DNA of 64,000 nucleotides from Mycolicibacterium gadium (GCF_010728925.1 NZ_AP022608.1:868001-932000); one strand, 5' to 3'. Shown: positions 8,144-16,283, numbered from the stretch's first letter. Made by a program: numbers and translations. The notes: generated from the sequence alone by a model not told the origin.

Positions 8144-8647
8144 TCAGGTCAGTTCCCAGTTCATGTTCTTGGCGAATGCCTTGGCGTCGTCGGAAATGGT
8201 CCCGAGTTCGTGGCTGCGCTGGATGTATTGATGGATCATCAGCATGAAGTTCATCGGGTTGTACGCGTCTTCTTCGTAGCTCCACTTGTCATCACCGGCG
8301 TACTCCAGCACGGTGATGACTCCTGCGCCGTGGACGCTGCCGTCGCCGGGATCCCGCATCGTGTTGATGTTCTTGAAGATGACCCAGCCCTTGTCGACGT
8401 CGATCGAATACCACTCGACCGGATATGTCGGCATCTCGCTGCCGGGGAAGGTGTTCATCGTCGAGACGATCCACTCGCGGATGTTCTCGCGGCCTTCCAT
8501 GTTCCCCAGTGCATGCTCGACGTAGCGCGCATCCTCGGTGAAATGGTCGGCGTAACTGGACCAGTCCCAAGTCTTTCCGACGTCGACGACGGATTCCTGG
8601 TAGCGGCGCCAGGCCTCTTCGAGTTCTTCACGTGACCATTTGCTCAT
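8144..8647 (-). CDS. SnoaL-like (NTF2-fold) protein, copy 1 of a tandem pair
   Basis: The protein has 167 residues. The start at 8647 is chosen over the open frame to 8785: it has a GAGGGAG ribosome site, gives exactly the length of its paralog, and begins with the same Met-Ser-x-Trp-Ser-Arg-Glu-Glu. It is an NTF2-fold protein with conserved FTEDARYVEH, EMPTYPV and EEDAYNP segments. It leads a two-gene unit with the 7624-8127 paralog. A perfect KstR-type operator ends 33 bases upstream of the start, suggesting induction on sterols. A hydratase, isomerase or lactone-handling role beside the monooxygenase is inference only. Confidence 0.82.
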   Translation of the reverse strand: MSKWSREELEEAWRRYQESVVDVGKTWDWSSYADHFTEDARYVEHALGNMEGRENIREWIVSTMNTFPGSEMPTYPVEWYSIDVDKGWVIFKNINTMRDPGDGSVHGAGVITVLEYAGDDKWSYEEDAYNPMNFMLMIHQYIQRSHELGTISDDAKAFAKNMNWELT

Positions 8648-8679
8648 CGCGGTGACTCCCTCGGCTCGCGAAATGAAAC

Positions 8680-8693
8680 TAGAACCTGTTCTA
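8680..8693. promoter_or_regulatory. KstR-type operator upstream of the SnoaL-like pair
   Basis: The 14-mer TAGAACCTGTTCTA matches the KstR consensus TNNAACNNGTTNNA at every fixed position and is itself a near-perfect palindrome. It lies 33 bases from the start codon of the first SnoaL-like gene. KstR is the TetR-family repressor of the mycobacterial cholesterol regulon. Binding is inferred from the motif. Confidence 0.8.
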
Positions 8694-8872
8694 CCAAAGG
8701 AAGCTGGACCCGGGAGGCTTTTCAGCCCTTCAGTAGTCGTTCGGTAGGCCAGGCAACGTCGACCGTACGAAAGCGGCTGCTGCACAGTGCAACAGCATTT
8801 GCATCGGCGATCGGATCCAGAGTTGCCTCGGTTCCCGTCGTCGTCACCTTCATCCGCGTTACTGTCGCTGCC

Positions 8873-9835
8873 ATGACACTCGGTATCGACGCGCAGGTAC
8901 TCGCGGAGATGGCGCCGTTGTTCGCAGAAGTCGGCGAGTCAGAGCCCGCCGCCGTCGGCGACGTCGATGCGCGGCGCATCAGCGGCCACCGGATGTTCGA
9001 TCTGGTCGGCTCCAGACGGGCACCGACCGCAGGCATCGACACCGAAAGTCACACGATGACCGCTGCGGACGGCGCAACCGTGGATCTCACCTGGTATCAC
9101 CAGTCAGGTGGTCCCGGCCCCGGCAGCGCCGCGCTCTATCTGCACGGTGGGGGCATGATCTTCGGACTCGAGCAAGTCGGCGTCCTCTACGACCTGGCGG
9201 TGCGGGAGTATGTCGCGGCCTCGGGCGTGCCGATGCTCGTGGTCGACTATCGCGTGGCACCCGAGCATCCAGACCCGACGCCGGTCGAGGACTGCTACCA
9301 CGCGCTGGTGTGGCTGGCCGAACATTCGGCAGAGCTCGGCGTCGACCCCGCACGCCTGGCTGTGATGGGCGACAGCGCCGGTGGCGGGCTTGCGGCTGGG
9401 GTGTGCCTGCTGGCGCGGGACCGTGGCGGACCCGCTGTCGCACAACAAATCCTGATCTATCCGATGCTCGATGATCGGCCCATGACGCCTAATCCGGATC
9501 TGCTGCCATTCCTGACGTGGACCTACGACGACAACCTCACCGGATGGGGCGCGCTGCTCGGCGAGCACGCCGGCGGAGACCGCGTCTCGCCGTACGCGGC
9601 ACCGGCGCGCGCCGAGGACCTCGCCGGTTTGCCCGACACGTACATCGACGTCGGTGATCTCGACGTGTTTCGCAACGAGGACATCGAATATGCCCGGCGG
9701 CTGGGTGACGCGGGCGTTCCGACGGAGTTGCACGTGTACCCGGGCTGCCCCCATGCGTTCGAGGCCCTGGCGCACGAGGCGGCTGTGTCGCGGCGGGCGA
9801 TCAGTGATCGCGTGCGCCGTCTGCGCGGTCTATAG
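8873..9835 (+). CDS. alpha/beta hydrolase of the hormone-sensitive-lipase family
   Basis: The protein has 320 residues. The oxyanion-hole motif His-Gly-Gly-Gly sits near residue 90, the nucleophile elbow is Gly-Asp-Ser-Ala-Gly-Gly near residue 168, and the acid and His are in Asp-x-Leu-Asp-Val-Phe and Pro-His-Ala-Phe near the C-terminus. All triad residues are therefore present. It should be an esterase or lipase for medium acyl or steroid esters; mycobacterial Lip proteins of this group act on such substrates. No signal peptide is seen. It is divergent from the SnoaL-like operon with about 180 bases that contain the KstR-type site, so it might share that control. Confidence 0.88.
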   Translation: MTLGIDAQVLAEMAPLFAEVGESEPAAVGDVDARRISGHRMFDLVGSRRAPTAGIDTESHTMTAADGATVDLTWYHQSGGPGPGSAALYLHGGGMIFGLEQVGVLYDLAVREYVAASGVPMLVVDYRVAPEHPDPTPVEDCYHALVWLAEHSAELGVDPARLAVMGDSAGGGLAAGVCLLARDRGGPAVAQQILIYPMLDDRPMTPNPDLLPFLTWTYDDNLTGWGALLGEHAGGDRVSPYAAPARAEDLAGLPDTYIDVGDLDVFRNEDIEYARRLGDAGVPTELHVYPGCPHAFEALAHEAAVSRRAISDRVRRLRGL

Positions 9836-9845
9836 CAGGCCGCGG

Positions 9846-10310
9846 TCAGGGGGCGTCCGGTGCCTCGACGACAGCCTTGATCCGCTCCAACGTCTTGCGC
9901 ATGTCACGGATGTTGCGGCGGCGTCGCAGCTGCCCGCCGAAGATCGAGAAGAGCTTCATGGTGAGCGAGTCGTCGAGTCGGAAGGATTCGGTGACGTCGG
10001 TACCGCCGTCGGTTGGAGTGAGACGGTAGTGCCAGTTGTTCACCGCCTTGCCGTTGAGCAGGACAGCGAAGCCGAACTCGCGTCCCGGCTCGCAGGCGGT
10101 GACCTCGCACGTCGTCCAGTAGACGGGTCCGATCTCGTTGCGCTTGACGTGCCCGCGGAAACGGGCACCCAGCGCAGGACCCGTCGCTGAGCCGACCCAC
10201 TCCGCTTCCATCACCTCCGGTGAGAAGCGACCGGTGTTGCGTACGTCGGCGATCAGATTCCAGATCTTGTCCGCGGGAGCCGCCATCGACACCGTCACCG
10301 ATCCGTCCAT
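9846..10310 (-). CDS. SRPBCC-family (polyketide cyclase/START-like) protein
   Basis: The protein has 154 residues. The start at 10310 is preferred because AGGAG lies seven bases upstream and the protein then begins directly with the first beta strand of the SRPBCC fold (a Met, Asp, Gly, Ser, Val, Thr, Val run). Landmarks are the AADKIWNLIADVRN-type helix and the Trp/His-rich central sheet, with a long C-terminal helix. These helix-grip proteins bind hydrophobic ligands; the ligand is unknown. Its start faces the F420-type oxidoreductase gene divergently with 107 bases between them. Confidence 0.82.
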   Translation of the reverse strand: MDGSVTVSMAAPADKIWNLIADVRNTGRFSPEVMEAEWVGSATGPALGARFRGHVKRNEIGPVYWTTCEVTACEPGREFGFAVLLNGKAVNNWHYRLTPTDGGTDVTESFRLDDSLTMKLFSIFGGQLRRRRNIRDMRKTLERIKAVVEAPDAP

Positions 10311-10417
10311 CGCTACTCCTGCCGTCGGAAAACTGCCTTTGCCTTCACGCACGTTGCACGGTAGCAAGGGGCCAGACCGAGCGTTCCGTAGCATTTGCGC
10401 AGAGTCGGGAGGTGCGT

Positions 10418-11299
10418 TTGAAGATTCGTTTCGGTGTCGGATTGGGCGCTGAAACCGGCCCGGACGAACTGCCCGCCGTCGTCGACCACCTCGAGTCGGC
10501 GGGGGTGGATTCGCTGTGGTTCTCCGAACTCGTCTACAGCAAGGCCGTGGACCCGTTCATCGGCATGGCGCACGCAGTGTCACGGACCGTCAACCTGAAG
10601 GTCGGCACCTCGGTTGCGGTGCTGCCGGGCCGGCATCCGGTGCTGGTGGCAAAACAGCTGGCGTCGTTGGCGGCACTGGCGCCCGGGCGGGTGCTCCCGG
10701 TATTCGGCCTGCGGCCCGCCATCCCGGGGGAACGTGAGATCTTCGTCGTCCCCGACGGCGCACGGGCCGCGGTCTTCGACGAGTCGTTGCGACTGCTGAG
10801 ATCCGTTCTGGAACAAGACGATGTCTCGTTCACCGGCGACTACTACTCCGTGAGCTCGGTCGCTGTCGCCCCTCGACCGGTCAAGGCGCTGGACATCTGG
10901 CTCGGCGGCTCGGCGCCCGCGGGCTTTCGGCGCATCGGACAGCTGGCCGACGGATGGCTCGGCAGCTTTCTGACTCCGGCCGAGGCCCGTGCCGGACGCG
11001 AACAGATCCGAAGGGCGGCCGAGCAGGCGGGCCGCGAAATCGACGCCGACCACTACGGCATCAACCTCGCGGTGTCCGAGGGCGCCCTGCCGGACGAGGT
11101 CGCCGCCGCAATTCGCCGTCGCAGACCGGACGTGGACCCGTCGGAATTCGTCGCCGACAGCTGGTCGGGCCTGCACCGTCAACTCGACGCATACCTCGAA
11201 GCGGGGCTGAGCAAGTTCGTCATCCGGCCCGCGGGCCGGGCCAGACCACCGGAATTCATCGACCGGTTCGTGACCGAATTATTACCCCGGCAGAACTGA
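10418..11299 (+). CDS. LLM-class (luciferase-like) F420-dependent oxidoreductase
   Basis: The protein has 293 residues. I place the start at TTG 10418, with GGGAGG five bases upstream, giving the usual N-terminus Met-Lys-Ile-Arg-Phe-Gly-Val; a GTG at 10412 overlaps the ribosome site and is less likely. The sequence shows the luciferase-like TIM barrel with VLPGRHPVLVAKQLASL near residue 75, characteristic of F420-using mycobacterial enzymes. Its substrate is unknown. It is divergent from the SRPBCC gene and followed by the MPT53 gene after about 100 bases. Confidence 0.82.
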   Translation: MKIRFGVGLGAETGPDELPAVVDHLESAGVDSLWFSELVYSKAVDPFIGMAHAVSRTVNLKVGTSVAVLPGRHPVLVAKQLASLAALAPGRVLPVFGLRPAIPGEREIFVVPDGARAAVFDESLRLLRSVLEQDDVSFTGDYYSVSSVAVAPRPVKALDIWLGGSAPAGFRRIGQLADGWLGSFLTPAEARAGREQIRRAAEQAGREIDADHYGINLAVSEGALPDEVAAAIRRRRPDVDPSEFVADSWSGLHRQLDAYLEAGLSKFVIRPAGRARPPEFIDRFVTELLPRQN

Positions 11300-11397
11300 T
11301 GACGCGATTCGGCGGTGAACCATCTCGGCGGCCGTAGCGTGGGTAGGAGTGTGTGCTCAGGCCGCATCTGCGCCACCTTGCCCGGGAGGAGATCGAA

Positions 11398-11901
11398 ATG
11401 AGGCTTCGGTTCTTGCGGACCGGTCGGTCGGTGCTGATCGCCGGGCTGGCCGCCTTGCTGACGTTCGGCCTCGTCAGCCCACCCACTGCCCTGGCCGACG
11501 ACCGCCTTCAGTTCACCGGTACGACCCTGTCCGGCGCACCGTTCTCGGGCACGAGCCTGATCGGCAAGCCCGCGGTGTTGTGGTTCTGGACACCGTGGTG
11601 CCCGTTCTGCAACGCCGAGGCGCCGAGCATCAGCCAGGTCGCGGCAGCCAACCCCGACGTGACCTTCGTCGGGATCGCAGCCCGCTCGGACGTGTCGGAC
11701 ATGGAGGGGTTCGTGTCGAAATACAACCTCGGTTTCACGAACCTCAACGACGCCGACGGTTCCATCTGGGCGCGCTACAACGTGCCCTGGCAGCCCGCCT
11801 ACGTCTTCTACCGCGCGGACGGCTCGTCGTCGTTCGTGAACAATCCGACCTCGGCGATGTCTCTGCAGGAACTGTCCGATCGGGTAGCGGCGCTCGTCTA
11901 G
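11398..11901 (+). CDS. mpt53: MPT53/DsbE-like secreted thiol-disulfide oxidoreductase
   Basis: The protein has 167 residues, starting at ATG 11398 after a GGGAGGAG ribosome site. An N-terminal signal peptide ends near an Ala-Leu-Ala-Asp sequence. The mature thioredoxin fold has the catalytic CPFC in TPWCPFCNAE and a cis-Pro region in NVPWQPAYVF. It closely matches M. tuberculosis Rv2878c (MPT53) as I remember it, including the FVSKYNLGFTNLNDADG region. That protein oxidises or isomerises disulfides outside the membrane. The adjoining CcdA-like gene starts 12 bases later and would supply electrons, the same order as Rv2878c-Rv2877c. Confidence 0.92.
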   Translation: MRLRFLRTGRSVLIAGLAALLTFGLVSPPTALADDRLQFTGTTLSGAPFSGTSLIGKPAVLWFWTPWCPFCNAEAPSISQVAAANPDVTFVGIAARSDVSDMEGFVSKYNLGFTNLNDADGSIWARYNVPWQPAYVFYRADGSSSFVNNPTSAMSLQELSDRVAALV

Positions 11902-11913
11902 CCGGTCATCGGC

Positions 11914-12813
11914 GTGGACCACGATCTGATCGGTCTGGCGTTCGCCGCCGGGTTGGTCGCCGCGCTCAATCCGTGCGGCTTTGCGATGCTGCCCGCCTAT
12001 CTGGCACTGGTGGTGCGGGGCGACGCCAACGGCGAACGGGGCGGCGCGCTCGCTGCGCTAGGCCGTGCCGTCGCGGCGACCGGCGCCATGGCGCTCGGCT
12101 TCGTAGCGGTGTTCGGCACGTTCGGACTGCTGACGATCGCCGCGGCATCCAGGGTGCAGCGTTACCTGCCGTACGTCACGGTGGTCATCGGCGTGGTCCT
12201 CGTCGCCCTTGGTGTCTGGTTGTTGCTCGGCCGCGACTTCGCGGCGCTGATTCCGACGGTGCACACGCGTTCGGCGCCGACTGCGCGCCTTGGCTCGATG
12301 TTCGGCTACGGCCTCGGCTACGCCGTCGCGTCGTTGTCCTGCACGATCGGCCCTTTCCTCGCGGTCACCGGGATGGCGTTCAAGGGTGACTCCCGAGTCG
12401 GCGGGGCGCTCGTCTACGTCGCCTACGCCGCCGGATTCACGTTGGTGGTCGGCGCGTTGGCCATTGCCGCCGCGGTGGCGAGTTCAGCCGTCGCCGACCG
12501 AATGCGCCGAATAATTCCTCACCTCAACCGGATCAGTGGCGCGCTGCTTGTCGTGGTCGGTCTTTACGTGAGCTATTACGGCGTTTACGAGGTGCGTCTG
12601 TTCGCCGCCGACGGTGACCCGACTGATCCAGTGATCGCCGCCGCCGGCCGGATACAAGGTGCGATAGCCGGCTGGACGCATCAGCACGGAGCCTGGCCGT
12701 GGGTGGCGCTGGTGGCCGCGCTCGCAGTTGTGCTCGTGGCCGTGCGCGCGAGGACTACAACCGCGACGAGATATCGCCGTGCAAGTCGGGCCATGGCGGG
12801 CGACGAACCATAG
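11914..12813 (+). CDS. CcdA-like transmembrane thiol-reductant transporter (Rv2877c-like)
   Basis: The protein has 299 residues from a GTG start. It has multiple membrane helices with the family hallmark Asn-Pro-Cys-Gly near residue 24 and the second redox Cys in Ser-Leu-Ser-Cys-Thr-Ile-Gly-Pro. The two Cys relay electrons from cytoplasmic thioredoxin to extracytoplasmic thiol proteins; here the natural partner is the MPT53-like protein encoded just upstream. A C-terminal extension with an additional hydrophobic segment follows the core. It overlaps the convergent Rv2876-like gene by 59 bases. Confidence 0.9.
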   Translation: MDHDLIGLAFAAGLVAALNPCGFAMLPAYLALVVRGDANGERGGALAALGRAVAATGAMALGFVAVFGTFGLLTIAAASRVQRYLPYVTVVIGVVLVALGVWLLLGRDFAALIPTVHTRSAPTARLGSMFGYGLGYAVASLSCTIGPFLAVTGMAFKGDSRVGGALVYVAYAAGFTLVVGALAIAAAVASSAVADRMRRIIPHLNRISGALLVVVGLYVSYYGVYEVRLFAADGDPTDPVIAAAGRIQGAIAGWTHQHGAWPWVALVAALAVVLVAVRARTTTATRYRRASRAMAGDEP

Positions 12814-13060
12814 CTATGCCTGCGCATGCGGCCGAGACCAGTCCGACACAGATGCCCAGCAACGCGATGCGGGTGGTGTCGGCGGCGGGAACCCATGCGG
12901 CCTGGCCGTCTTTGACGACAAACACCCCAAGGGCGCCGCCGCGCGCCCTGCTCACCGATATGACCGTCGTACCGTCCGCGGTCTCGTGCGGCTGTCCGTA
13001 CACGCGTGAGGCATCGGCGTGGGCGGCATCGCGCAGTTCTGAAACGTCTCGCAGGTTCAT
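12755..13060 (-). CDS. Rv2876-like small membrane protein
   Basis: The protein has 101 residues. One hydrophobic segment near residues 62-82 is flanked by basic residues, with a soluble N-terminal domain before it. Gene order and orientation, convergent with mpt53-ccdA, match Rv2876 in M. tuberculosis, whose role is unknown. The 3' end overlaps the CcdA-like gene by 59 bases, unusual enough to note but similar to what is seen in related genomes as I recall. Confidence 0.75.
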   Translation of the reverse strand: MNLRDVSELRDAAHADASRVYGQPHETADGTTVISVSRARGGALGVFVVKDGQAAWVPAADTTRIALLGICVGLVSAACAGIAMVRRPPWPDLHGDISSRL

Positions 13061-13162
13061 GCCTTCATGCTTACTACCGCACGCCGGTTCCGGGAAGTCG
13101 ATGAGTTCTGTCGGTCGTCGCAGTCTCCATCGCAGTCACCGCGGTGCACACAGGAGGTCATT

Positions 13163-13462
13163 GTGGTCTTGCAGGAGGTCATCGTCGCCGGTCATCTCGT
13201 CGTCGACCCCCCACGGCGCGACGACTACCTGGCGGGGTGCGTGGACGTCGTCCGTCAGGCCCGCGCCACCGCGGGCTGTCTGGACTTCGCGTTATCGGCC
13301 GACCTTGTCGACGCTGGGCGGATCAACATCCTCGAGCGCTGGGAGTCGCAGGCGGCGGTCGAGGCGTTCCGTGGCAGCGGTGTCGGCGGCGAACAGGGGG
13401 CGGCCATCCTCGCCGCGTCGGTGGTCGAGTACGACGTCGGCGCGGCCCGCAATCTCAGTTGA
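13163..13462 (+). CDS. antibiotic-biosynthesis-monooxygenase (ABM) domain protein
   Basis: The protein has 99 residues. GTG 13163 is chosen because AGGAGG lies five bases upstream and the protein then begins with the first ABM strand (a Leu-Gln-Glu-Val-Ile-Val-Ala-Gly run). The middle has Ala-Gly-Cys-Leu-Asp-Phe and the Glu-Arg-Trp-Glu-Ser motif of the ferredoxin-like ABM fold. Small ABM proteins are cofactor-free oxygenases or heme/quinone-handling dimers; the substrate here is unknown. Nothing downstream is obviously linked. Confidence 0.78.
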   Translation: MVLQEVIVAGHLVVDPPRRDDYLAGCVDVVRQARATAGCLDFALSADLVDAGRINILERWESQAAVEAFRGSGVGGEQGAAILAASVVEYDVGAARNLS

Positions 13463-13850
13463 CGCGGCTCGTGGTTGTGACAAATCGCTGACGTTGCGCT
13501 GGGCGCAGGTCTGAGTGCTGCGTTGCTGAGGGCCGGTTCGGACAGCGCGGCAGGGGCGACGCCACCCGACCGTCGGACCGGCACCGCCGACGCTTGAAAG
13601 GCCGTGGACGTGGGTATAGGCACGGTTGCACACGAGTGGGCGTCCCGCCCCGTCAATGACTTAGGACCACGATGCGAGAATATTCGCTGACGTCAGATAC
13701 GTGGCGACCCGCGGCAGGCCGATTCACCGATGAGGCTGTTAGGGGTTGTCTCATGTACTGTGCGTAAACTGCGCACATGACGGGGGAGGTCACCGCACCG
13801 ATGCGGGGGCTTCGCAAATTTCCAGAATCAAACGTCAGAGGCTATATACC
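13463..13850. other. 388-base non-coding stretch upstream of the mycolate methyltransferase
   Basis: I see no credible gene here. It holds several perfect palindromes: GAATATTC at 13678-13685, CTGACGTCAG at 13687-13696, and the inverted repeat TGTGCG-N7-CGCACA at 13759-13777. An ATG-led frame at 13777 is out of frame with the methyltransferase and overlaps its leader. The stretch most likely carries the methyltransferase promoter and operators. Confidence 0.5.
13759..13777. promoter_or_regulatory. inverted repeat TGTGCG-N7-CGCACA
   Basis: A perfect six-base inverted repeat with a seven-base AT-rich centre lies about 75 bases upstream of the methyltransferase start. Size and spacing fit a dimeric helix-turn-helix regulator. 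No regulator gene adjoins, so the binder is unknown. Confidence 0.4.
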
Positions 13851-14735
13851 TTGCCAGAAACGACCAGCGACGCGAGCGGTCTCAAACCGCATTTCGAGGA
13901 CGTGCAGGCGCACTACGACCTGTCCGACGAATTCTTCCGGCTCTTCCTCGACCCGACGCAGACCTACAGCTGCGCGTACTTCGAGCGCGATGACATGACG
14001 CTGGAGGAGGCGCAGATCGCCAAGATCGATCTGTCGCTCGGCAAACTGGACCTGAAGCCCGGAATGACGCTTCTCGACATCGGCTGCGGCTGGGGCGCCA
14101 CGCTGAACCGCGCTCTGGAGAAGTACGACGTGAACGTCATCGGCCTCACCTTGAGTCAAAACCAGAAGGCCCACGTCGAGAAGGTGTTCGCCGACTCGCC
14201 CAGCACGCGTACCAAGCGGGTGCTGCTCCAGGGCTGGGAGCAGTTCGACGAACCAGTCGACCGCATCGTCTCGATCGGCGCCTTCGAGCATTTCGGCCGC
14301 GATCGCTACGACGATTTCTTCAAGAAGGCCTACGCGGTGCTCCCGGACGACGGGGTGATGCTGCTGCACACGATCATCAAGCCCGAAGACCAGGAGTTCT
14401 TGGACAAGGGCCTGAAGCTGACCATGAGAATCGTCCGATTCTCGAAGTTCATCATGGACGAGATCTTCCCCGGTGGTGATCTGCCGAAGCCGTCTCAGGT
14501 CGAGCAGCACGCCGCGGAGGCAGGCTTCCAACTCAAGCGCGCCCAGCGGCTGCGGATGCACTATGCCCGCACGCTGGACATCTGGGCGGACAAGCTGTCG
14601 GCGCGCAAGGACGAAGCGCTCGCGATTCAGTCTCAAGAGGTCTACGACCGGTACATGAAGTACCTGACCGGTTGCGCCGACCTCTTCCGCGAGGGCTATA
14701 CCGACATCTGCCAGTTCACCCTCGCCAAGAGCTAG
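13851..14735 (+). CDS. cyclopropane mycolic acid synthase family methyltransferase (CmaA/PcaA-like)
   Basis: The protein has 294 residues, starting at TTG 13851 with AGAGG nine bases upstream; this start gives the family length and places the [16 protein letters not shown] segment near the N-terminus. The AdoMet motif Asp-Ile-Gly-Cys-Gly-Trp-Gly is intact, as are [18 protein letters not shown], the GAFEHF and the FPGG regions shared by CmaA, PcaA and MmaA enzymes. It should methylate or cyclopropanate double bonds on acyl-carrier-bound meromycolate. Which position or product cannot be told; resemblance to PcaA and CmaA seems greater than to MmaA4. It shares a CTAG stop overlap with the convergent hydrolase gene. 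Confidence 0.9.
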   Translation: MPETTSDASGLKPHFEDVQAHYDLSDEFFRLFLDPTQTYSCAYFERDDMTLEEAQIAKIDLSLGKLDLKPGMTLLDIGCGWGATLNRALEKYDVNVIGLTLSQNQKAHVEKVFADSPSTRTKRVLLQGWEQFDEPVDRIVSIGAFEHFGRDRYDDFFKKAYAVLPDDGVMLLHTIIKPEDQEFLDKGLKLTMRIVRFSKFIMDEIFPGGDLPKPSQVEQHAAEAGFQLKRAQRLRMHYARTLDIWADKLSARKDEALAIQSQEVYDRYMKYLTGCADLFREGYTDICQFTLAKS

Positions 14736-15577
14736 GCGAGCCTGCCCGCACCGATCTTCGCGACGGCGTCGACAACCGCTGCCGGCCTGTCCAGCGAAAC
14801 GAACGTTCTCGCGTCGGGCACCTCGATCAGCGTCGAGTCGGTGAACAGGGCTGCCAGCCTGCGGCCCAGCGCCGGGGTGAATGCGCGGTCGCGCTGACCC
14901 CAGACGATGGTGACCGGCTTGGTGAAGCGGGGCAGGCGAGTCGACACATCGGTCAGGTCGGTCTTGGCGACTGCGCGCAACAGGCGTGCCAGGTCCCGCC
15001 GGATCCGGACGTCGGTGCGGCCGGGCTCCAGCCACGACGCCGTCAGTCGGGCGTCCGGATTGACAAGCAGGCCGAAGCCGAGCGGCGAGTGCCGCAGCGC
15101 CTTGATCCGCATCTGCTCGAACAGCACCTTGATCGACCGCGGTCCGCGCAGCAGCGCGAACACGAGCGTGAACGGGAACGGTGGGAACTTGTCGAACGCG
15201 TCGCAGTTGGTCAGGACCAGTCGGCCGACAAGGTCGGGGTACGCATCGATGACCAGCTGGCACAATCCGCCACCGGTGTCGTTGCCGACCAGGGTGACGT
15301 CGGAAAGACCCAGCTCGACGATGAAGTCGCCGATCATGGTCGCGACCGAATGCGGGGACAATTCGGCGCCCTCGTTGACCGGAATCGTGTGCGAGCCCAG
15401 CGGCCAGTTCGGCAGGTAGCACCGGAAGCCACGCTTTGCCAGCCCGTCGGCCACGCGGTCCCACAACCGGCTGTCTACGAGGATTCCGTGCACGAACACG
15501 ACGGGCGGGTGCGGCGAGTCCTCCGGACCCAACACGCGGTACTCGATGGTCGCTTGATCCAGTACGGCCTGCGGCAT
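14732..15577 (-). CDS. alpha/beta hydrolase with an Asp at the nucleophile elbow
   Basis: The protein has 281 residues. The start at 15577 has GGAAGG nine bases upstream; the ATG at 15595 overlaps that site. The oxyanion motif is [12 protein letters not shown] and the elbow reads Gly-Asn-Asp-Thr-Gly-Gly, so the nucleophile would be Asp, as in haloalkane dehalogenases and epoxide hydrolases, not Ser. A conserved His sits in the final third as expected. The substrate is unknown. It is divergent from a TetR gene 58 bases away that probably controls it. Confidence 0.82.
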   Translation of the reverse strand: MPQAVLDQATIEYRVLGPEDSPHPPVVFVHGILVDSRLWDRVADGLAKRGFRCYLPNWPLGSHTIPVNEGAELSPHSVATMIGDFIVELGLSDVTLVGNDTGGGLCQLVIDAYPDLVGRLVLTNCDAFDKFPPFPFTLVFALLRGPRSIKVLFEQMRIKALRHSPLGFGLLVNPDARLTASWLEPGRTDVRIRRDLARLLRAVAKTDLTDVSTRLPRFTKPVTIVWGQRDRAFTPALGRRLAALFTDSTLIEVPDARTFVSLDRPAAVVDAVAKIGAGRLA

Positions 15578-15596
15578 GTTCGCTATCCTTCCCATA

Positions 15597-15621
15597 ACTT
15601 ACAAACACTTGGTATGAAAGT
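15597..15621. promoter_or_regulatory. candidate TetR operator between hydrolase and TetR genes
   Basis: ACTTACA at 15597-15603 and TGAAAGT at 15615-15621 form an imperfect inverted repeat (six of seven positions) with an 11-base centre. It sits between the divergent hydrolase (start 15577) and TetR (start 15636) genes. The low local GC also fits a promoter. This is inferred from symmetry and location. Confidence 0.4.
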
Positions 15622-15635
15622 TACGTGCAGGCTGT

Positions 15636-16283
15636 ATGAAAGTCAACGATCGGGCCGCAGGGGCATCGACCACCCGGCGCACCCAGGCCGAGCGCACCGC
15701 CGCCACGCGCGCGCTGCTGATCGATGCCGGCCGAAAGCTGTTCGCCGACAAGGGCTTCAACGATGTCTCGACTCAGGCCATCGTCGCAGCGGCCGGGGTG
15801 ACGCGAGGTGCGCTGTACCACCAGTTCGACGACAAGATCGGCCTGTTCGCCGCGGTCTATGAGCAGGTCGAGCAGCAACTGGTCGAGGACATCGCGCGGC
15901 AGATCGCCGAGTTGCAGCCTCTCGATCCGCTGCAGGCGATGCAGGTCGGGGCGCGGTTGTTCCTCGATGGCTGCGCGGCGCCCGATGTTCAGCAGATCGT
16001 GCTGATCGATGCCCCCGCGGTGCTGGGGTGGGACCGCTGGCGCGCTGTTGGCGTCAAATACGGGCTCGGGATCATCGAGGGCATGCTTGCCCACGCGATC
16101 GCCGAGGGCGCGGTCCCCGAACAGCCGTTGCGGCCGACGGCGCATGTGCTACTCGGCGCGCTCGACGAAGCAGCGCTGTTCGTGTCCCGCGCCGGAAATC
16201 GCGAACAGGCGCGCAGTGAGATGGATGCCGTATGCGCGCGCTTGATCAGCGGGATCGCCGGGCGCGGTGCGCTGCCGTCATGA
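15636..16283 (+). CDS. TetR-family transcriptional regulator
   Basis: The protein has 215 residues. The helix-turn-helix is clear: an Ala-Gly-Arg-Lys-Leu-Phe-Ala-Asp-Lys-Gly-Phe segment, then Val-Ser-Thr-Gln-Ala-Ile-Val, and Gly-Val-Thr-Arg-Gly-Ala-Leu-Tyr-His-Gln-Phe as recognition helix near residues 55-65. The C-terminal helical domain carries the ligand pocket. Divergence from the hydrolase gene suggests that it is the main target. The stop overlaps the ATG of the next gene by four bases (ATGA), so the two are translationally coupled. Confidence 0.9.
   Translation: MKVNDRAAGASTTRRTQAERTAATRALLIDAGRKLFADKGFNDVSTQAIVAAAGVTRGALYHQFDDKIGLFAAVYEQVEQQLVEDIARQIAELQPLDPLQAMQVGARLFLDGCAAPDVQQIVLIDAPAVLGWDRWRAVGVKYGLGIIEGMLAHAIAEGAVPEQPLRPTAHVLLGALDEAALFVSRAGNREQARSEMDAVCARLISGIAGRGALPS

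Noticed and set aside
13777..13998. 73-residue frame beginning at an ATG in the leader of the methyltransferase
   Set aside because: It continues well into the methyltransferase in another frame with Arg/Thr-rich low-complexity content; it has a purine-rich site nearby but no other support.
13842..15608. 588-residue minus-strand open frame
   Set aside because: It covers the mycolate methyltransferase antisense and overlaps the hydrolase in another frame; its composition is low-complexity and no motif is present.
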